DNA of 64,000 bases from Arthrobacter sp. zg-Y844. Lineage in GTDB: Bacteria; Actinomycetota; Actinomycetes; Actinomycetales; Micrococcaceae. Positions 36,657 to 44,395 of this stretch are shown here, piece by piece (position 1 is the first letter of the stretch; each line of letters starts with the position of its first letter). Under the pieces are notes generated by a model. That model ran no database searches. It saw nothing but the letters and a program-made list of their open reading frames with translations, and was not told where the DNA came from. The stretch is taken from assembly GCF_024385465.1 (NCBI RefSeq), contig NZ_JANFLS010000002.1:744001-808000 (forward strand). The letters run 5' to 3'. A program made the translations under genes and the position numbers.

Positions 36657-37282
36657 AGCGGCACACCCATAGCCAGGCGCATGGTGCCCAGCGCGGCAAC
36701 ATTGTCCGCCAGGAACAGGGGCAGCTGGACGGCCAGCCGGAGGGCGAAGACCGCCACGATGATCCAGCTGGCCCAGGTGTAGGCCTTGAGGCGGACCGGA
36801 GCGGCGCGCCAGTCCAGGTTCTCGCCGCGGATCATCCCGAACAACAGTCCGGCAACCGGCCATTTCACTGCGATGGAGATCAGGAACGCCAGGATGTAGG
36901 CGCCGTTCAGGTAGAACCCGGGGACGAAGTACGTGGCGCCGTCACCGCTGCGCAGTGCTACGAAGGCGCAGATGGCCACACCTGCCACGCCCGTGAGCGA
37001 CTGCATCAACGGGCGCCGCTGGAGAAGGTTGGCCGCTGAAAACACCGCTGCAGCGGCTACGGCCGCACCCAGCGAAACGTTGAGCTCCGCCCCCACGGTG
37101 TAAAGCAGGGTGAAGAGAAGCCCGGGAACAATCGCCTCGGCGAGTCCCCGGACACCGCCGACGGACTTGAGCACATCGATCTGCCCGTCGTCGCGGCGTT
37201 CCACTCCGGCCCGGGCCGCATATTGTCCGGCGAGCTGGTTCAGGTCCGGCTGGCCTTCTTCCGGCTGCTTGGGTGTGTTCAT
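36506..37282 (-). CDS. DUF3159 domain-containing membrane protein
   Basis: 258 residues with five to six transmembrane helices (for example AEAIVPGLLFTLLYTVGAELNVSL, LAFLISIAVKWPVAGLLFGMIRG), the actinobacterial DUF3159 family. The N-terminus (MNTPKQPEEGQPDLNQLAGQ) is disordered, as is the Ser/Ala-rich C-terminal tail after residue 215. The C-terminal 50 residues are read from the strand opposite the end of the second TrkA gene. It lies four bases into the OB-fold gene upstream (ATGA), so they are co-translated. Function unknown. Confidence 0.9.
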   Translation of the reverse strand: MNTPKQPEEGQPDLNQLAGQYAARAGVERRDDGQIDVLKSVGGVRGLAEAIVPGLLFTLLYTVGAELNVSLGAAVAAAAVFSAANLLQRRPLMQSLTGVAGVAICAFVALRSGDGATYFVPGFYLNGAYILAFLISIAVKWPVAGLLFGMIRGENLDWRAAPVRLKAYTWASWIIVAVFALRLAVQLPLFLADNVAALGTMRLAMGVPLYALGLWLAWVVSRPSAVVAPESASGSGSAAGDSAAAGNPAAPDSASRDS

Positions 37283-37620
37283 GCGTCGGCCTCCGGGCGT
37301 CCAATGATTTCGTATCGCGGATTGAAGATGGTGGGGCGGCCGTCAACATTGGACACCATGCCCTCGAACGCCAGACAGGTTCCGGCTTCGATCCCCGGCA
37401 CCCTGCGCTGGCCTACCCAGACCAGGCGCACCTTCGCCCGGGACGCCAGGGGGCTTTCGCGGTAGGCGGCCATCGAGTCTTCGACCACGGCGGTAAACCG
37501 CGGCGGGTCGTTGGCCGGAACCACTGTGATGGCCGAGACATAGCCGCGGCAGTAGGCCCGGCCGCGCTCCGGGAGGGACTTGATGCTCGCGCAGTGCGTG
37601 GAAGCGGTAACGGCTGGCAC
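37279..37620 (-). CDS. OB-fold nucleic acid binding domain-containing protein
   Basis: 113 residues. RAYCRGYVSAITVVPANDPPRFTAVVEDS, then AKVRLVWVGQRRVPGIEAGTCLAFEG and ending NPRYEIIG form the five strands of an OB fold of the kind found between DUF3159 and DUF3710 in many actinobacteria. The start is GTG 37620. The stop overlaps DUF3159's start by four bases. It is three bases after the DUF3710 stop, so DUF3710, OB and DUF3159 form one operon. Function unknown; may bind RNA or single-stranded DNA. Confidence 0.88.
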   Translation of the reverse strand: MPAVTASTHCASIKSLPERGRAYCRGYVSAITVVPANDPPRFTAVVEDSMAAYRESPLASRAKVRLVWVGQRRVPGIEAGTCLAFEGMVSNVDGRPTIFNPRYEIIGRPEADA

Positions 37621-37623
37621 CGG

Positions 37624-38367
37624 TTAGCCGATCGTCGTAATTTCCGGGCCGCGCTCGGGTGCGGCGGGCTTGGCTGCACCCTTGTCGGCACGCGGGAGCG
37701 GGGAAGCATCGCGGGGCAGGCGCAGCTGCAGGAGGTCGCGCGGCGGCAGGGGCTGCTCGCCCCGGACCACCACTACGTTGCGGAAGACTTCCTCCAGGGG
37801 GCCGGCGGCTTCGGGATTCATGGCTGCCGGGCCGCCGAAGACTCCGCGGAGGAACCAGCGGGGACCGTCAACGCCGACAAAGCGGGCCACTCGGTAGCCC
37901 TTGGAGCCGTCCTGTGCCTGCGCAGGCACCCGGGCCAGCAGCTCGGTGCCGAACGTACCGGAGAGTTCATCCACTGTGCCGCCCTGCGACCCCACGGACT
38001 TGCCGATCTGGTCCCGGATGTCGTCCCAAAGGGTCTCCGACCGGGGAGCGGCGAAGGCCTGCAGCTGAAGGCTGGATCCCTCCAGGTCCAGCGTCACGGC
38101 AACCACGCGCTGGGTCTTTTCCTCGACCTCCAGGCGCAGCTGCAGCCCCTGGGAGGCGGCGATCCGGAGCGCTCCGAGATCAACGTAGCCCTCCTCGGAG
38201 GGCCGCTCGCTCAGGTCGTAGGGACCACCGGCTGCGGGAGCCTGCACGGCGTCACTGCCGGCGTCGGCGTTTGCCGGGTCCGTGCCCGTTGCGGCCGCAT
38301 TCTCCGCTGCTGCTTCCGACCCGGCGGTTTCCTCTGCCTTGGTTTTCTTACGGCGCCCAAATGCCAT
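37624..38367 (-). CDS. DUF3710 domain-containing protein
   Basis: 247 residues. A short basic start (MAFGRRKKTKAEE) and acidic linker precede the DUF3710 domain at about 55-215, with YVDLGALRIAASQGLQLRLE, VAVTLDLEGSSLQLQAFAAPR and WFLRGVFGGPAA. The start is ATG 38367 with AAGGA about eight bases upstream; the open frame extends to 38520 but that part overlaps the 3' end of dut. Second gene of the dut-DUF3710-OB-DUF3159 leftward cluster, a conserved actinobacterial order. Molecular function unknown. Confidence 0.9.
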   Translation of the reverse strand: MAFGRRKKTKAEETAGSEAAAENAAATGTDPANADAGSDAVQAPAAGGPYDLSERPSEEGYVDLGALRIAASQGLQLRLEVEEKTQRVVAVTLDLEGSSLQLQAFAAPRSETLWDDIRDQIGKSVGSQGGTVDELSGTFGTELLARVPAQAQDGSKGYRVARFVGVDGPRWFLRGVFGGPAAMNPEAAGPLEEVFRNVVVVRGEQPLPPRDLLQLRLPRDASPLPRADKGAAKPAAPERGPEITTIG

Positions 38368-38434
38368 AACCGAAGTTCCTTCTCTCTTGTCTGCAAGTTC
38401 TAAGTACGGCCGCCGTCCGCGGTCCGGTTGCCGG

Positions 38435-38905
38435 TCAGGCCGGAACTGCGGTAAATCCTCCGGTGGAGCCGAATCCCCCGGCACCCCGGACAGAATCCGG
38501 CAGCTCATCGACGGGAACAAACTCGGCCGTTTCCACGCGCTGGATCACCAGCTGGGCAATCCGGTCGCCGCGCCGCAGCGTCACCGGCTGCGTCGCATCC
38601 GTGTTGATCAGGGTGACGGAGATTTCTCCGCGGTAGCCGGCGTCCACGGTCCCGGGCGCGTTGACGATGCTGATGCCGTGCTTGGTGGCGAGCCCGGACC
38701 GGGGGTGGACAAAAGCTGCGTAGCCGAAAGGCAGGGCCAGTGAAACACCGGTGGGAATGAGCTGCCGTTCCCCCGGCTCAAGGGTGAAATCGATCCGGGA
38801 GCGAAGGTCGGCTCCGGCGTCGCCGGGGTGCGCGTACGACGGCGGTTCCAGCCCGTCGTCGAGCATTTTCAGCTGTACCTTCAGCGTGGTCCCTGCATCT
38901 TGCAC
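38435..38905 (-). CDS. dut: dUTP diphosphatase
   Basis: 156 residues, normal length for a trimeric dUTPase. It hydrolyses dUTP to dUMP + PPi, preventing uracil misincorporation. Motif 1 is [12 protein letters not shown], motif 2 is [11 protein letters not shown], motif 3 is [13 protein letters not shown], motif 4 is RIAQLVIQ and motif 5 is [10 protein letters not shown]. All active-site residues are present. The start is GTG 38905, six bases after GGAG; longer frames upstream have no family similarity. It is 67 bases before DUF3710 and divergent from DUF3093 (206 bases between the starts). Confidence 0.96.
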   Translation of the reverse strand: MQDAGTTLKVQLKMLDDGLEPPSYAHPGDAGADLRSRIDFTLEPGERQLIPTGVSLALPFGYAAFVHPRSGLATKHGISIVNAPGTVDAGYRGEISVTLINTDATQPVTLRRGDRIAQLVIQRVETAEFVPVDELPDSVRGAGGFGSTGGFTAVPA

Positions 38906-39110
38906 CAGTTTCTCCGGTTTCAATAGATTCCAACAACAGCAGCCGGGACGGCTGCGGGGGCGGTGGAAGCATCCGGGCGGCAGGGCCGTTCGGCCCAGGC
39001 CACCGGGCCAACCACCACACTTTAGCGCGTTTTCCTGAACGGCCGCCGGGCATTTGCCCACCGGCACGGCGCGGGATGAAATGCTCCGCCAAAGGTGAAA
39101 AGCTGGGGGT

Positions 39111-39596
39111 ATGTCATCCCCTTCTGCAAAGAGCCCTTCTTCCAAGAGCTCCGCCGGCACCGTGCTGTACTCCGAACGCCTCACACCTTCCTTCGGGATC
39201 TGGTTCGTCGCCGCCCTCCTCGCCGCGGCCTGCATCCTTGTGTTTGTCCCGATCAGCCTGGCCGCGGGCATTACCGGTGCCGTAGTCGCCGCAGTCATCC
39301 TGGCAGTGCTCCTGGTGATCTCTACACCCCAGATCCGGGTTACCCCGGAAACCCTGCAGGTTGGACGGGCGCAGATCGAGCGGCGCTTCATCGGCAAGGT
39401 CGAGGCGTTCCGGGGCGAAGACGCCACCATGCAGCGCGGTCCGGCGCTGAACGCTACGGCCTACATGTGCATCCGCGGCTGGATCTCCCCCGTGGTCCGC
39501 ATTGAAATCACTGATCCGGCGGACCGCACGCCGTACTGGCTGACCTCCACGCGCCGTCCGGAAAAGCTGGTCGAGGCGCTCACCTCCGGGCGCTGA
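39111..39596 (+). CDS. DUF3093 domain-containing membrane protein
   Basis: 161 residues. A Ser-rich leader and [16 protein letters not shown] precede two transmembrane helices at about 30-72 ([33 protein letters not shown]). A soluble C-terminal part follows with [20 protein letters not shown] and ending in [10 protein letters not shown], the DUF3093 family. The start is ATG 39111. Convergent with the DUF4193 gene with a one-base gap between stops. Function unknown; it is conserved in actinobacteria next to dut. Confidence 0.93.
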   Translation: MSSPSAKSPSSKSSAGTVLYSERLTPSFGIWFVAALLAAACILVFVPISLAAGITGAVVAAVILAVLLVISTPQIRVTPETLQVGRAQIERRFIGKVEAFRGEDATMQRGPALNATAYMCIRGWISPVVRIEITDPADRTPYWLTSTRRPEKLVEALTSGR

Positions 39597-39597
39597 A

Positions 39598-39897
39598 TCA
39601 GCCCTCGCAGTCCACGCAGTAAAACATGCCGTTCTTTTCCAGGGCTATCTGTGAGCGGTGGCGGACCAGGAAGCATGAGGCGCAGGTGAACTCGTCGGCC
39701 TGCGCCGGAAGGACCCGAACCAGCAGCTCCTCGCCGGAAAGGTCCGCCCCGGGCAACTCAAAGCTGTCAGCCGCCTCTGCCTCGTCCTCGTCCACGACGG
39801 CTGTCTGCACAGGGGTGCGCCGCGTTTTGAGCTCCTCTATCGACTCTTCTCCGGCGTCTTCCCCGGTCTTGTGCGGGGCGTCATAATCTGTCGCCAT
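39598..39897 (-). CDS. DUF4193 domain-containing zinc-binding protein
   Basis: 99 residues, strongly acidic, with an N-terminal MATDYDAPHK typical of DUF4193. The C-terminal half has EFTCASCFLVRHRSQIALE and ends MFYCVDCEG, giving two CxxC pairs likely binding zinc. Members are conserved small actinobacterial proteins and some structural work links homologues to RNA polymerase binding; I cannot show that here. Start ATG 39897. Upstream is a 316-base gap before sepH. Confidence 0.93.
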   Translation of the reverse strand: MATDYDAPHKTGEDAGEESIEELKTRRTPVQTAVVDEDEAEAADSFELPGADLSGEELLVRVLPAQADEFTCASCFLVRHRSQIALEKNGMFYCVDCEG

Positions 39898-40213
39898 AGT
39901 GTCTTATCTCGCCGTCCGTTTGAATGGTGTTCGCTGCTGCCTGAGCCCCGGGGCGGACCGGCTCTTACGGACCCGCGTCGGTGACTCGGAGATATCAACG
40001 CCACGGATACCTGTTTTGTGCCCGTAAAGCAGAGATTTTTACCCACATAGGGCCAAAAAGCGAACCGGCTGCTGCTCCGGACGTACGCTCCCGCGCAGGG
40101 ACGGCAATCCTGCACCCTTTCCAAATGCGCCACACCCGGGCAAAGCTTAGGTTTTCGGCGCCGGGGATGGCATTGTTTCAAGAAGGAATTGCTATCGGGT
40201 GGAGGACTTTTTG
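39898..40213. other. 316-base intergenic region between DUF4193 and sepH
   Basis: This gap must contain divergent promoters for the DUF4193 gene and sepH. It is locally AT-richer (for example GAGATTTTTACCCACATAGG near 40030). I see no hairpin longer than six bases, no RNA gene and no convincing coding frame in it. GGAGG at 40202-40206 is the sepH ribosome-binding site. Confidence 0.5.
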
Positions 40214-41527
40214 ATGCAGGATCTACGGCTGGTGGGTGTCCATGAAGGTGGCGAACATCTGCTGTTAAGCGGCAAGGGCGGGGAAACCTTCCGTCTCCGG
40301 ATTGATGAAGCCCTCCGGGTGGCGGCATCGCGCCCCGTACACCGGTCCGCACCGCAGGCTGCTCCGGCGGCCGGCACCACCATGACTCCGCGGGATATCC
40401 AGGCCCGGATCCGATCCGGCGCCAGCGCCGAAGAGGTTGCCGAACTTTCCGGCCACGACCTGGCGCACATCCGCCGCTACGAAGGCCCCGTGCTCGCCGA
40501 ACGTGAGTACGTTGCGCGGCAGGCGCAGGGCGTTGAAGTTGCCGCGCCCATGTCCGCCACCCACGACGGTTACCGCAGTGCCTTTGGTGAGAATCCGGTA
40601 AACCTCGGCGACATGGTGCTGCACCGGCTGCGTTCCTTCGGCGTGGACCCCGATTCCGTCGAGTGGGATGCCTGGCGCCGCCCGGATGGAACCTGGGAAG
40701 TGGTGGCCCGCTTCGAGCTCACCGAGAAGTCCCGGGTCGCCGTCGGCGAAGAACCGCCGGCCCGCTGGATCTTCAGCCCGCTGCGCAAGAGCGTTACGAA
40801 CACCAACCGCTGGGCCCAGGTCCTGAGCGAACTGGAACCGCTGGACACACCCGTGCCCACCCGCCGCCTGGCCGCCGTCGCGGACCGCGTCTTCGATTTC
40901 GAAGCAGAAGGCGGAGCCTCCTCCGACGACACCGACGACATCCTCGAAGTCCTGCGGTCGCGGCGCGGCCAGCGGCTGGGCAGCGATGAAGACGGCGACG
41001 ATGCCCTGGCAACCCTGCTGTCCAAGGGCAGCGTCCCAGCGGCGCACCCGCGGGAGGGCAGCCCCGATACAGAGGACGAGGACAGCAACGGCAAGCGGCC
41101 GCGTACCGGCCGCCTGACCCTGGCGCCGTCGGTCGACTCCGCGGACAGCGACGATCCGGTAGATCCCGTGGCCCTTCCCGGCAGCGTTACCCAGACCCGG
41201 GAGATCAGCGTCCTGGCGCGGCCCTTCCGCCGGCGGGCCACCCGGGAACCTGCCGCGGACGGTACCGACGAGGAAACGCCCAACCCGCCCGCGGAAGCAG
41301 AGACCGCTGTTCCGGACGAGGCACCGGTGGAATCCCCCGCCCGCAAGAACGCCGGACGCGATTTCCCGTGGGACCGCCTGCCCAGCGGAGGCAAGGGCCA
41401 GCAGCCGTCCGACGCCGATAAGGCAGAGGGCAAGGACGACGGCGCCCAGGAACGGCGCGCCATCAAGCCCAAGCGGTCCTCGGTCCCGTCCTGGGACGAG
41501 ATTGTCTTCGGCACCAAGGGCGACTAG
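40214..41527 (+). CDS. sepH: Septation protein SepH
   Basis: 437 residues from ATG 40214, eight bases after GGAGG; GTG at 40199 would include that site. The N-terminal domain (DUF3071, 1-170) starts MQDLRLVGVHEGGEHLLL and contains a helix-turn-helix IQARIRSGASAEEVAELSG near 60-80. The middle has RWIFSPLRKSVTNTNRWAQ near 190. The C-terminal 230 residues are disordered, acidic, and rich in Asp/Glu/Ser/Pro/Arg. SepH stimulates FtsZ assembly for cell division in actinobacteria. The gene converges on tdk. All diagnostic blocks present. Confidence 0.95.
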   Translation: MQDLRLVGVHEGGEHLLLSGKGGETFRLRIDEALRVAASRPVHRSAPQAAPAAGTTMTPRDIQARIRSGASAEEVAELSGHDLAHIRRYEGPVLAEREYVARQAQGVEVAAPMSATHDGYRSAFGENPVNLGDMVLHRLRSFGVDPDSVEWDAWRRPDGTWEVVARFELTEKSRVAVGEEPPARWIFSPLRKSVTNTNRWAQVLSELEPLDTPVPTRRLAAVADRVFDFEAEGGASSDDTDDILEVLRSRRGQRLGSDEDGDDALATLLSKGSVPAAHPREGSPDTEDEDSNGKRPRTGRLTLAPSVDSADSDDPVDPVALPGSVTQTREISVLARPFRRRATREPAADGTDEETPNPPAEAETAVPDEAPVESPARKNAGRDFPWDRLPSGGKGQQPSDADKAEGKDDGAQERRAIKPKRSSVPSWDEIVFGTKGD

Positions 41528-41610
41528 TCCCCGAGGACGTTCGATTCGCTGACGAGGCCCTTCAGGGCTGCCCTGAGCGATTCCCGGCGCGCCCTACGCG
41601 AAGGTACTGC

Positions 41611-42444
41611 CTAGGGCGTTTCCGCCTTGGACTCCACGCAACACACCGACGCTGATTCCGCTGGGTCTGCGAGGGCCGCTGCCTGCTGTGCGGTTACCCG
41701 GCGCATGTAGTGCCGGCGGCACAGTGTTTCATAACCGATGACGGGGGCCGCTTCCGCCGAAGTTCCCGCCGGGGACCCTGCAGCGCCGGGAGCCAGCAGG
41801 TCATCGGCGTCGAACAACGGTTGATCGTCAAACAAGGGCCGGTCCTCGAACAGCGGCTCATCCGCAAACAGCGGCAGTTCCGCTTCGGCGGCAGGGGCCG
41901 GAGCCGGGGTGCGGGATTCGACGTCGCCAACCACCACCTGGTCGCCCTCCGTCACCATTACCCCGTCCACGGTGCGGGCGTTGTGGGTGGCGCGCCGCCC
42001 GCACCAGCACAGGGCGCGGACCTGGAGGACCTCCATGCGGTCCGCCAACTCAACCAGGCGCTGCGACCCCGGGAACAACCGGGTCCGGAAGTCGGAGGTG
42101 ATGCCGAAGGCGAACACGTCGATGTCCATCTCATCCACGATGGCGGCCAGCTGCTCGACCTGCGCCGCACTGTAGAACTGTGCCTCGTCGCAGATCAGGT
42201 AGTCCACGTTGTGCCCCGTTGCCCTGCAGCGCAGCACCTCGGCCCAGAAGTCCGTGTCGTCACGCACTTCAACCGCCGGCGTCTGCAGTCCAAGGCGGCT
42301 GGAGATCATGGACTCCCCCGCCCGGTCATTGCGGCTGAACAGGATTCCGCCGCGGCCGCGGGCGCTGTGGTTGTAATCCATCTGCAGCGCGAGCGTCGAT
42401 TTGCCGCAGTCCATGGTGCCTGAGAAAAAGACCAGTTCCGCCAT
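41611..42444 (-). CDS. tdk: Thymidine kinase with internal acidic insertion
   Basis: 277 residues from ATG 42444 (GGAGGG nine bases upstream). P-loop GTMDCGKST at 9-17, DEAQF near 93 (Walker B), and the lasso/zinc region with CWCG near 150. The closing part is YETLCRRHYMRR near 243, whose C/H complete the zinc site. Between zinc pairs lies an insertion of about 55 residues with PLFADEPLFEDRPLFDDQPLF, four imperfect copies of PLFxDxP, followed by an Ala/Gly-rich stretch. Normal length is 190-220. It phosphorylates thymidine for the salvage pathway. Two bases downstream of the phosphatase gene's stop. Confidence 0.94.
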   Translation of the reverse strand: MAELVFFSGTMDCGKSTLALQMDYNHSARGRGGILFSRNDRAGESMISSRLGLQTPAVEVRDDTDFWAEVLRCRATGHNVDYLICDEAQFYSAAQVEQLAAIVDEMDIDVFAFGITSDFRTRLFPGSQRLVELADRMEVLQVRALCWCGRRATHNARTVDGVMVTEGDQVVVGDVESRTPAPAPAAEAELPLFADEPLFEDRPLFDDQPLFDADDLLAPGAAGSPAGTSAEAAPVIGYETLCRRHYMRRVTAQQAAALADPAESASVCCVESKAETP

Positions 42445-42446
42445 GG

Positions 42447-43694
42447 CTACTTCCCTCCCTGCGCCGGAGAAGACGCGCGCTTCCGCGTTTCGGGGCGTGC
42501 CAGGACCAGGAGGGGCACTTCGCACTCTGCCTTGGTGAGCGACCCGTGCTGGCCGGTGACCTCCAGCGCCGAGGCAGCAACGCGGCGGGTGTCGAACAGT
42601 GCAATCTGCTCCCGTGCGGCGATCATAAGGTCGCCGATCCGGGGCAGGACGGCGGCATCCACCTCGGGTCCGAAGTAGCCGGCACGCACTGCTTCGTCGC
42701 GGGTGAAAATCCATGCCCGGGTGCCGTAGGCGGCCTGCCAGGCGGCTTTGAGCCGGCTGAGCGCATCATGTCCCGCGTCAGGTTCCAGGTACAAATGGAC
42801 CATGCGCGGCTCGCCTGCCGTGTGCCGGACGCCGTCGATCAGTTCCGGCTGGGTACTGAAATCGAACCGCTGGGAAGCGGGGACATCCACCATGCCGTGG
42901 TCTGCGGTCAACACCACCAGGGTGCCGGCCGGCACCCTGGCCACGAGCCGCTTCAGGGCGCTGTCGAGTTCTTCCAGCTCGTTGCCCCATTCCGGGGAAG
43001 CTGCACCGTACCGGTGCCCCGCCTTGTCCAGCTCATTCCAGTAGAGGTACATCAGCATCCGGTCCGCACCTGCCAGGGCGTCGACGGCGGCCGATACCCG
43101 GGCGTGCACTCCGGAGGCCGGGATGAACGTGCCGCCCCGGAGCGCGGCACGGGTCAGGGCGGAATCGGCAAAGCGGGGCAGGCTGACCGTGGCCACGGGA
43201 ATGTGCTCCGCGGCCGTTTCCAGGATGGTGGGATAGGGCTGCCACTGCAGCGGGTCCACCCCCGGATCCCAGGAGCCGAGCATGTTTACTACCTTGTCCT
43301 GGTTCGGATCCAGGACGTCGTATCCCACGAGTCCGTGCCGGCCGGGAGGCAGTCCGGTGCCCAGGGATGCCAGCGACGCAACAGTAGTGGTGGGGAAGGA
43401 GGCGCTGAGGGTACGCGCGGTAGGCAGGAACCCCTTCAGGAAGGGGGCGTGCCCGCCGCGCTTTTTGAGCAGCGACAGGCCCAGCCCGTCCACCATCACC
43501 ACGCAGACCCGCCGGGCCGCCGGAAGGGACAGCAGGTTCTCATAGCCGGGCACGCCCAGCACGGCTGCGGCGCTGGACAGCACGTCCGCTACGGAACGGG
43601 TTCCGTAAGCCGGTGCTGCGGGCAGGAGGTCAGGAGCAGCGGGGTTTGATGCCACGGTGCTAGCGCTGCGGGTGGGCGCGGTTGAAGCGTCCAC
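42447..43694 (-). CDS. Alkaline phosphatase superfamily protein (nucleotide pyrophosphatase/phosphodiesterase)
   Basis: 415 residues from GTG 43694; a GTG at 43655 begins after the stop of the upstream gene and is an alternative (402 residues). Metal motifs of type I phosphodiesterases: VCVVMVDGLGLS near 66 (first Asp), the nucleophile Thr in SFPTTTVASLASLGTG near 102, YWNELDKAGHRYG near 218 and VVLTADHGMVD near 262 (Asp, His). A final His is in VTGQHGSLTK near 385. Soluble, no signal peptide. Substrate may be nucleotide pyrophosphates or phosphonate esters. It shares an operon with DUF5998 (upstream) and tdk (downstream). Confidence 0.9.
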   Translation of the reverse strand: MDASTAPTRSASTVASNPAAPDLLPAAPAYGTRSVADVLSSAAAVLGVPGYENLLSLPAARRVCVVMVDGLGLSLLKKRGGHAPFLKGFLPTARTLSASFPTTTVASLASLGTGLPPGRHGLVGYDVLDPNQDKVVNMLGSWDPGVDPLQWQPYPTILETAAEHIPVATVSLPRFADSALTRAALRGGTFIPASGVHARVSAAVDALAGADRMLMYLYWNELDKAGHRYGAASPEWGNELEELDSALKRLVARVPAGTLVVLTADHGMVDVPASQRFDFSTQPELIDGVRHTAGEPRMVHLYLEPDAGHDALSRLKAAWQAAYGTRAWIFTRDEAVRAGYFGPEVDAAVLPRIGDLMIAAREQIALFDTRRVAASALEVTGQHGSLTKAECEVPLLVLARPETRKRASSPAQGGK

Positions 43695-44334
43695 CGATGC
43701 CGGGCATGCGCTGGCGCGGGTCGCCGCCGTCGACCGGGCGGGGAACCGCAGTGGTGTCGGTGTTCACCTTGCGCAGGGCGCGGGCGAAGGCCTTGGCGTT
43801 CTGGACCGCCTGGGCGCCGTCGGCTTCCGCACTGACGCGCAGCACAATGTCTTCCTGCGCGATGGTCCCGGTGTAACCGTGGTCCGCGTCGCACTGGGGG
43901 TCCGCACAGCCGGCGGGACCCATGTCCAGGCGCTGGCCGCCGGACCAGGCAATGGCGAGGGTCATTTCCCGTGCCGGGTCCGATGGCTTGTAGTTCTGCG
44001 GCTGGGCATACATATAACCCAGCACTACGGAGCGGATCTGCGTTACCGGTACGGATTCGGTGGAGACCTGCGCCATCATCTGCTCGCCGGCTTCATCCAG
44101 CTGCTGGTCATCGACGTGCGTGATGACGAGCATGTCCTCGGTCAGCACCAGGACCGTGATGTGGCGGTGCACCTCGGTACGCTCAAAATGCGTTTCGAGG
44201 TGGATCAGATGGGACAGCGGTTCACGGCCGTCGAGGGCATCATGGACCACGTCGGCCAAAAGCGTCGGGTAGAAGCCTGCCCGTTCCATGGATGCGTCAA
44301 GGCTGCGGCGTTCAGCGGAAAGTAACGGCGACAT
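43660..44334 (-). CDS. DUF5998 family protein
   Basis: 224 residues recognised as the actinobacterial DUF5998 family (sometimes annotated phosphodiesterase) by LIHLETHFERTEVHRHITVLV, MLVITHVDDQQLDEAG and LGYMYAQPQNYKPSDPARE, with CADPQCDADHGYTG near 145. It has a PH-like beta-rich centre and no known catalytic signature. Start ATG 44334. It overlaps the longest reading of the phosphatase gene by 35 bases. Conserved order with the phosphatase and tdk suggests functional linkage. Confidence 0.9.
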   Translation of the reverse strand: MSPLLSAERRSLDASMERAGFYPTLLADVVHDALDGREPLSHLIHLETHFERTEVHRHITVLVLTEDMLVITHVDDQQLDEAGEQMMAQVSTESVPVTQIRSVVLGYMYAQPQNYKPSDPAREMTLAIAWSGGQRLDMGPAGCADPQCDADHGYTGTIAQEDIVLRVSAEADGAQAVQNAKAFARALRKVNTDTTAVPRPVDGGDPRQRMPGIGGRFNRAHPQR

Positions 44335-44395
44335 GCTTCCAGTTTCCCCCAGACCGCCCCTACATGCCTAAATGGCGCGCGGGCAGGTAAGCAGA

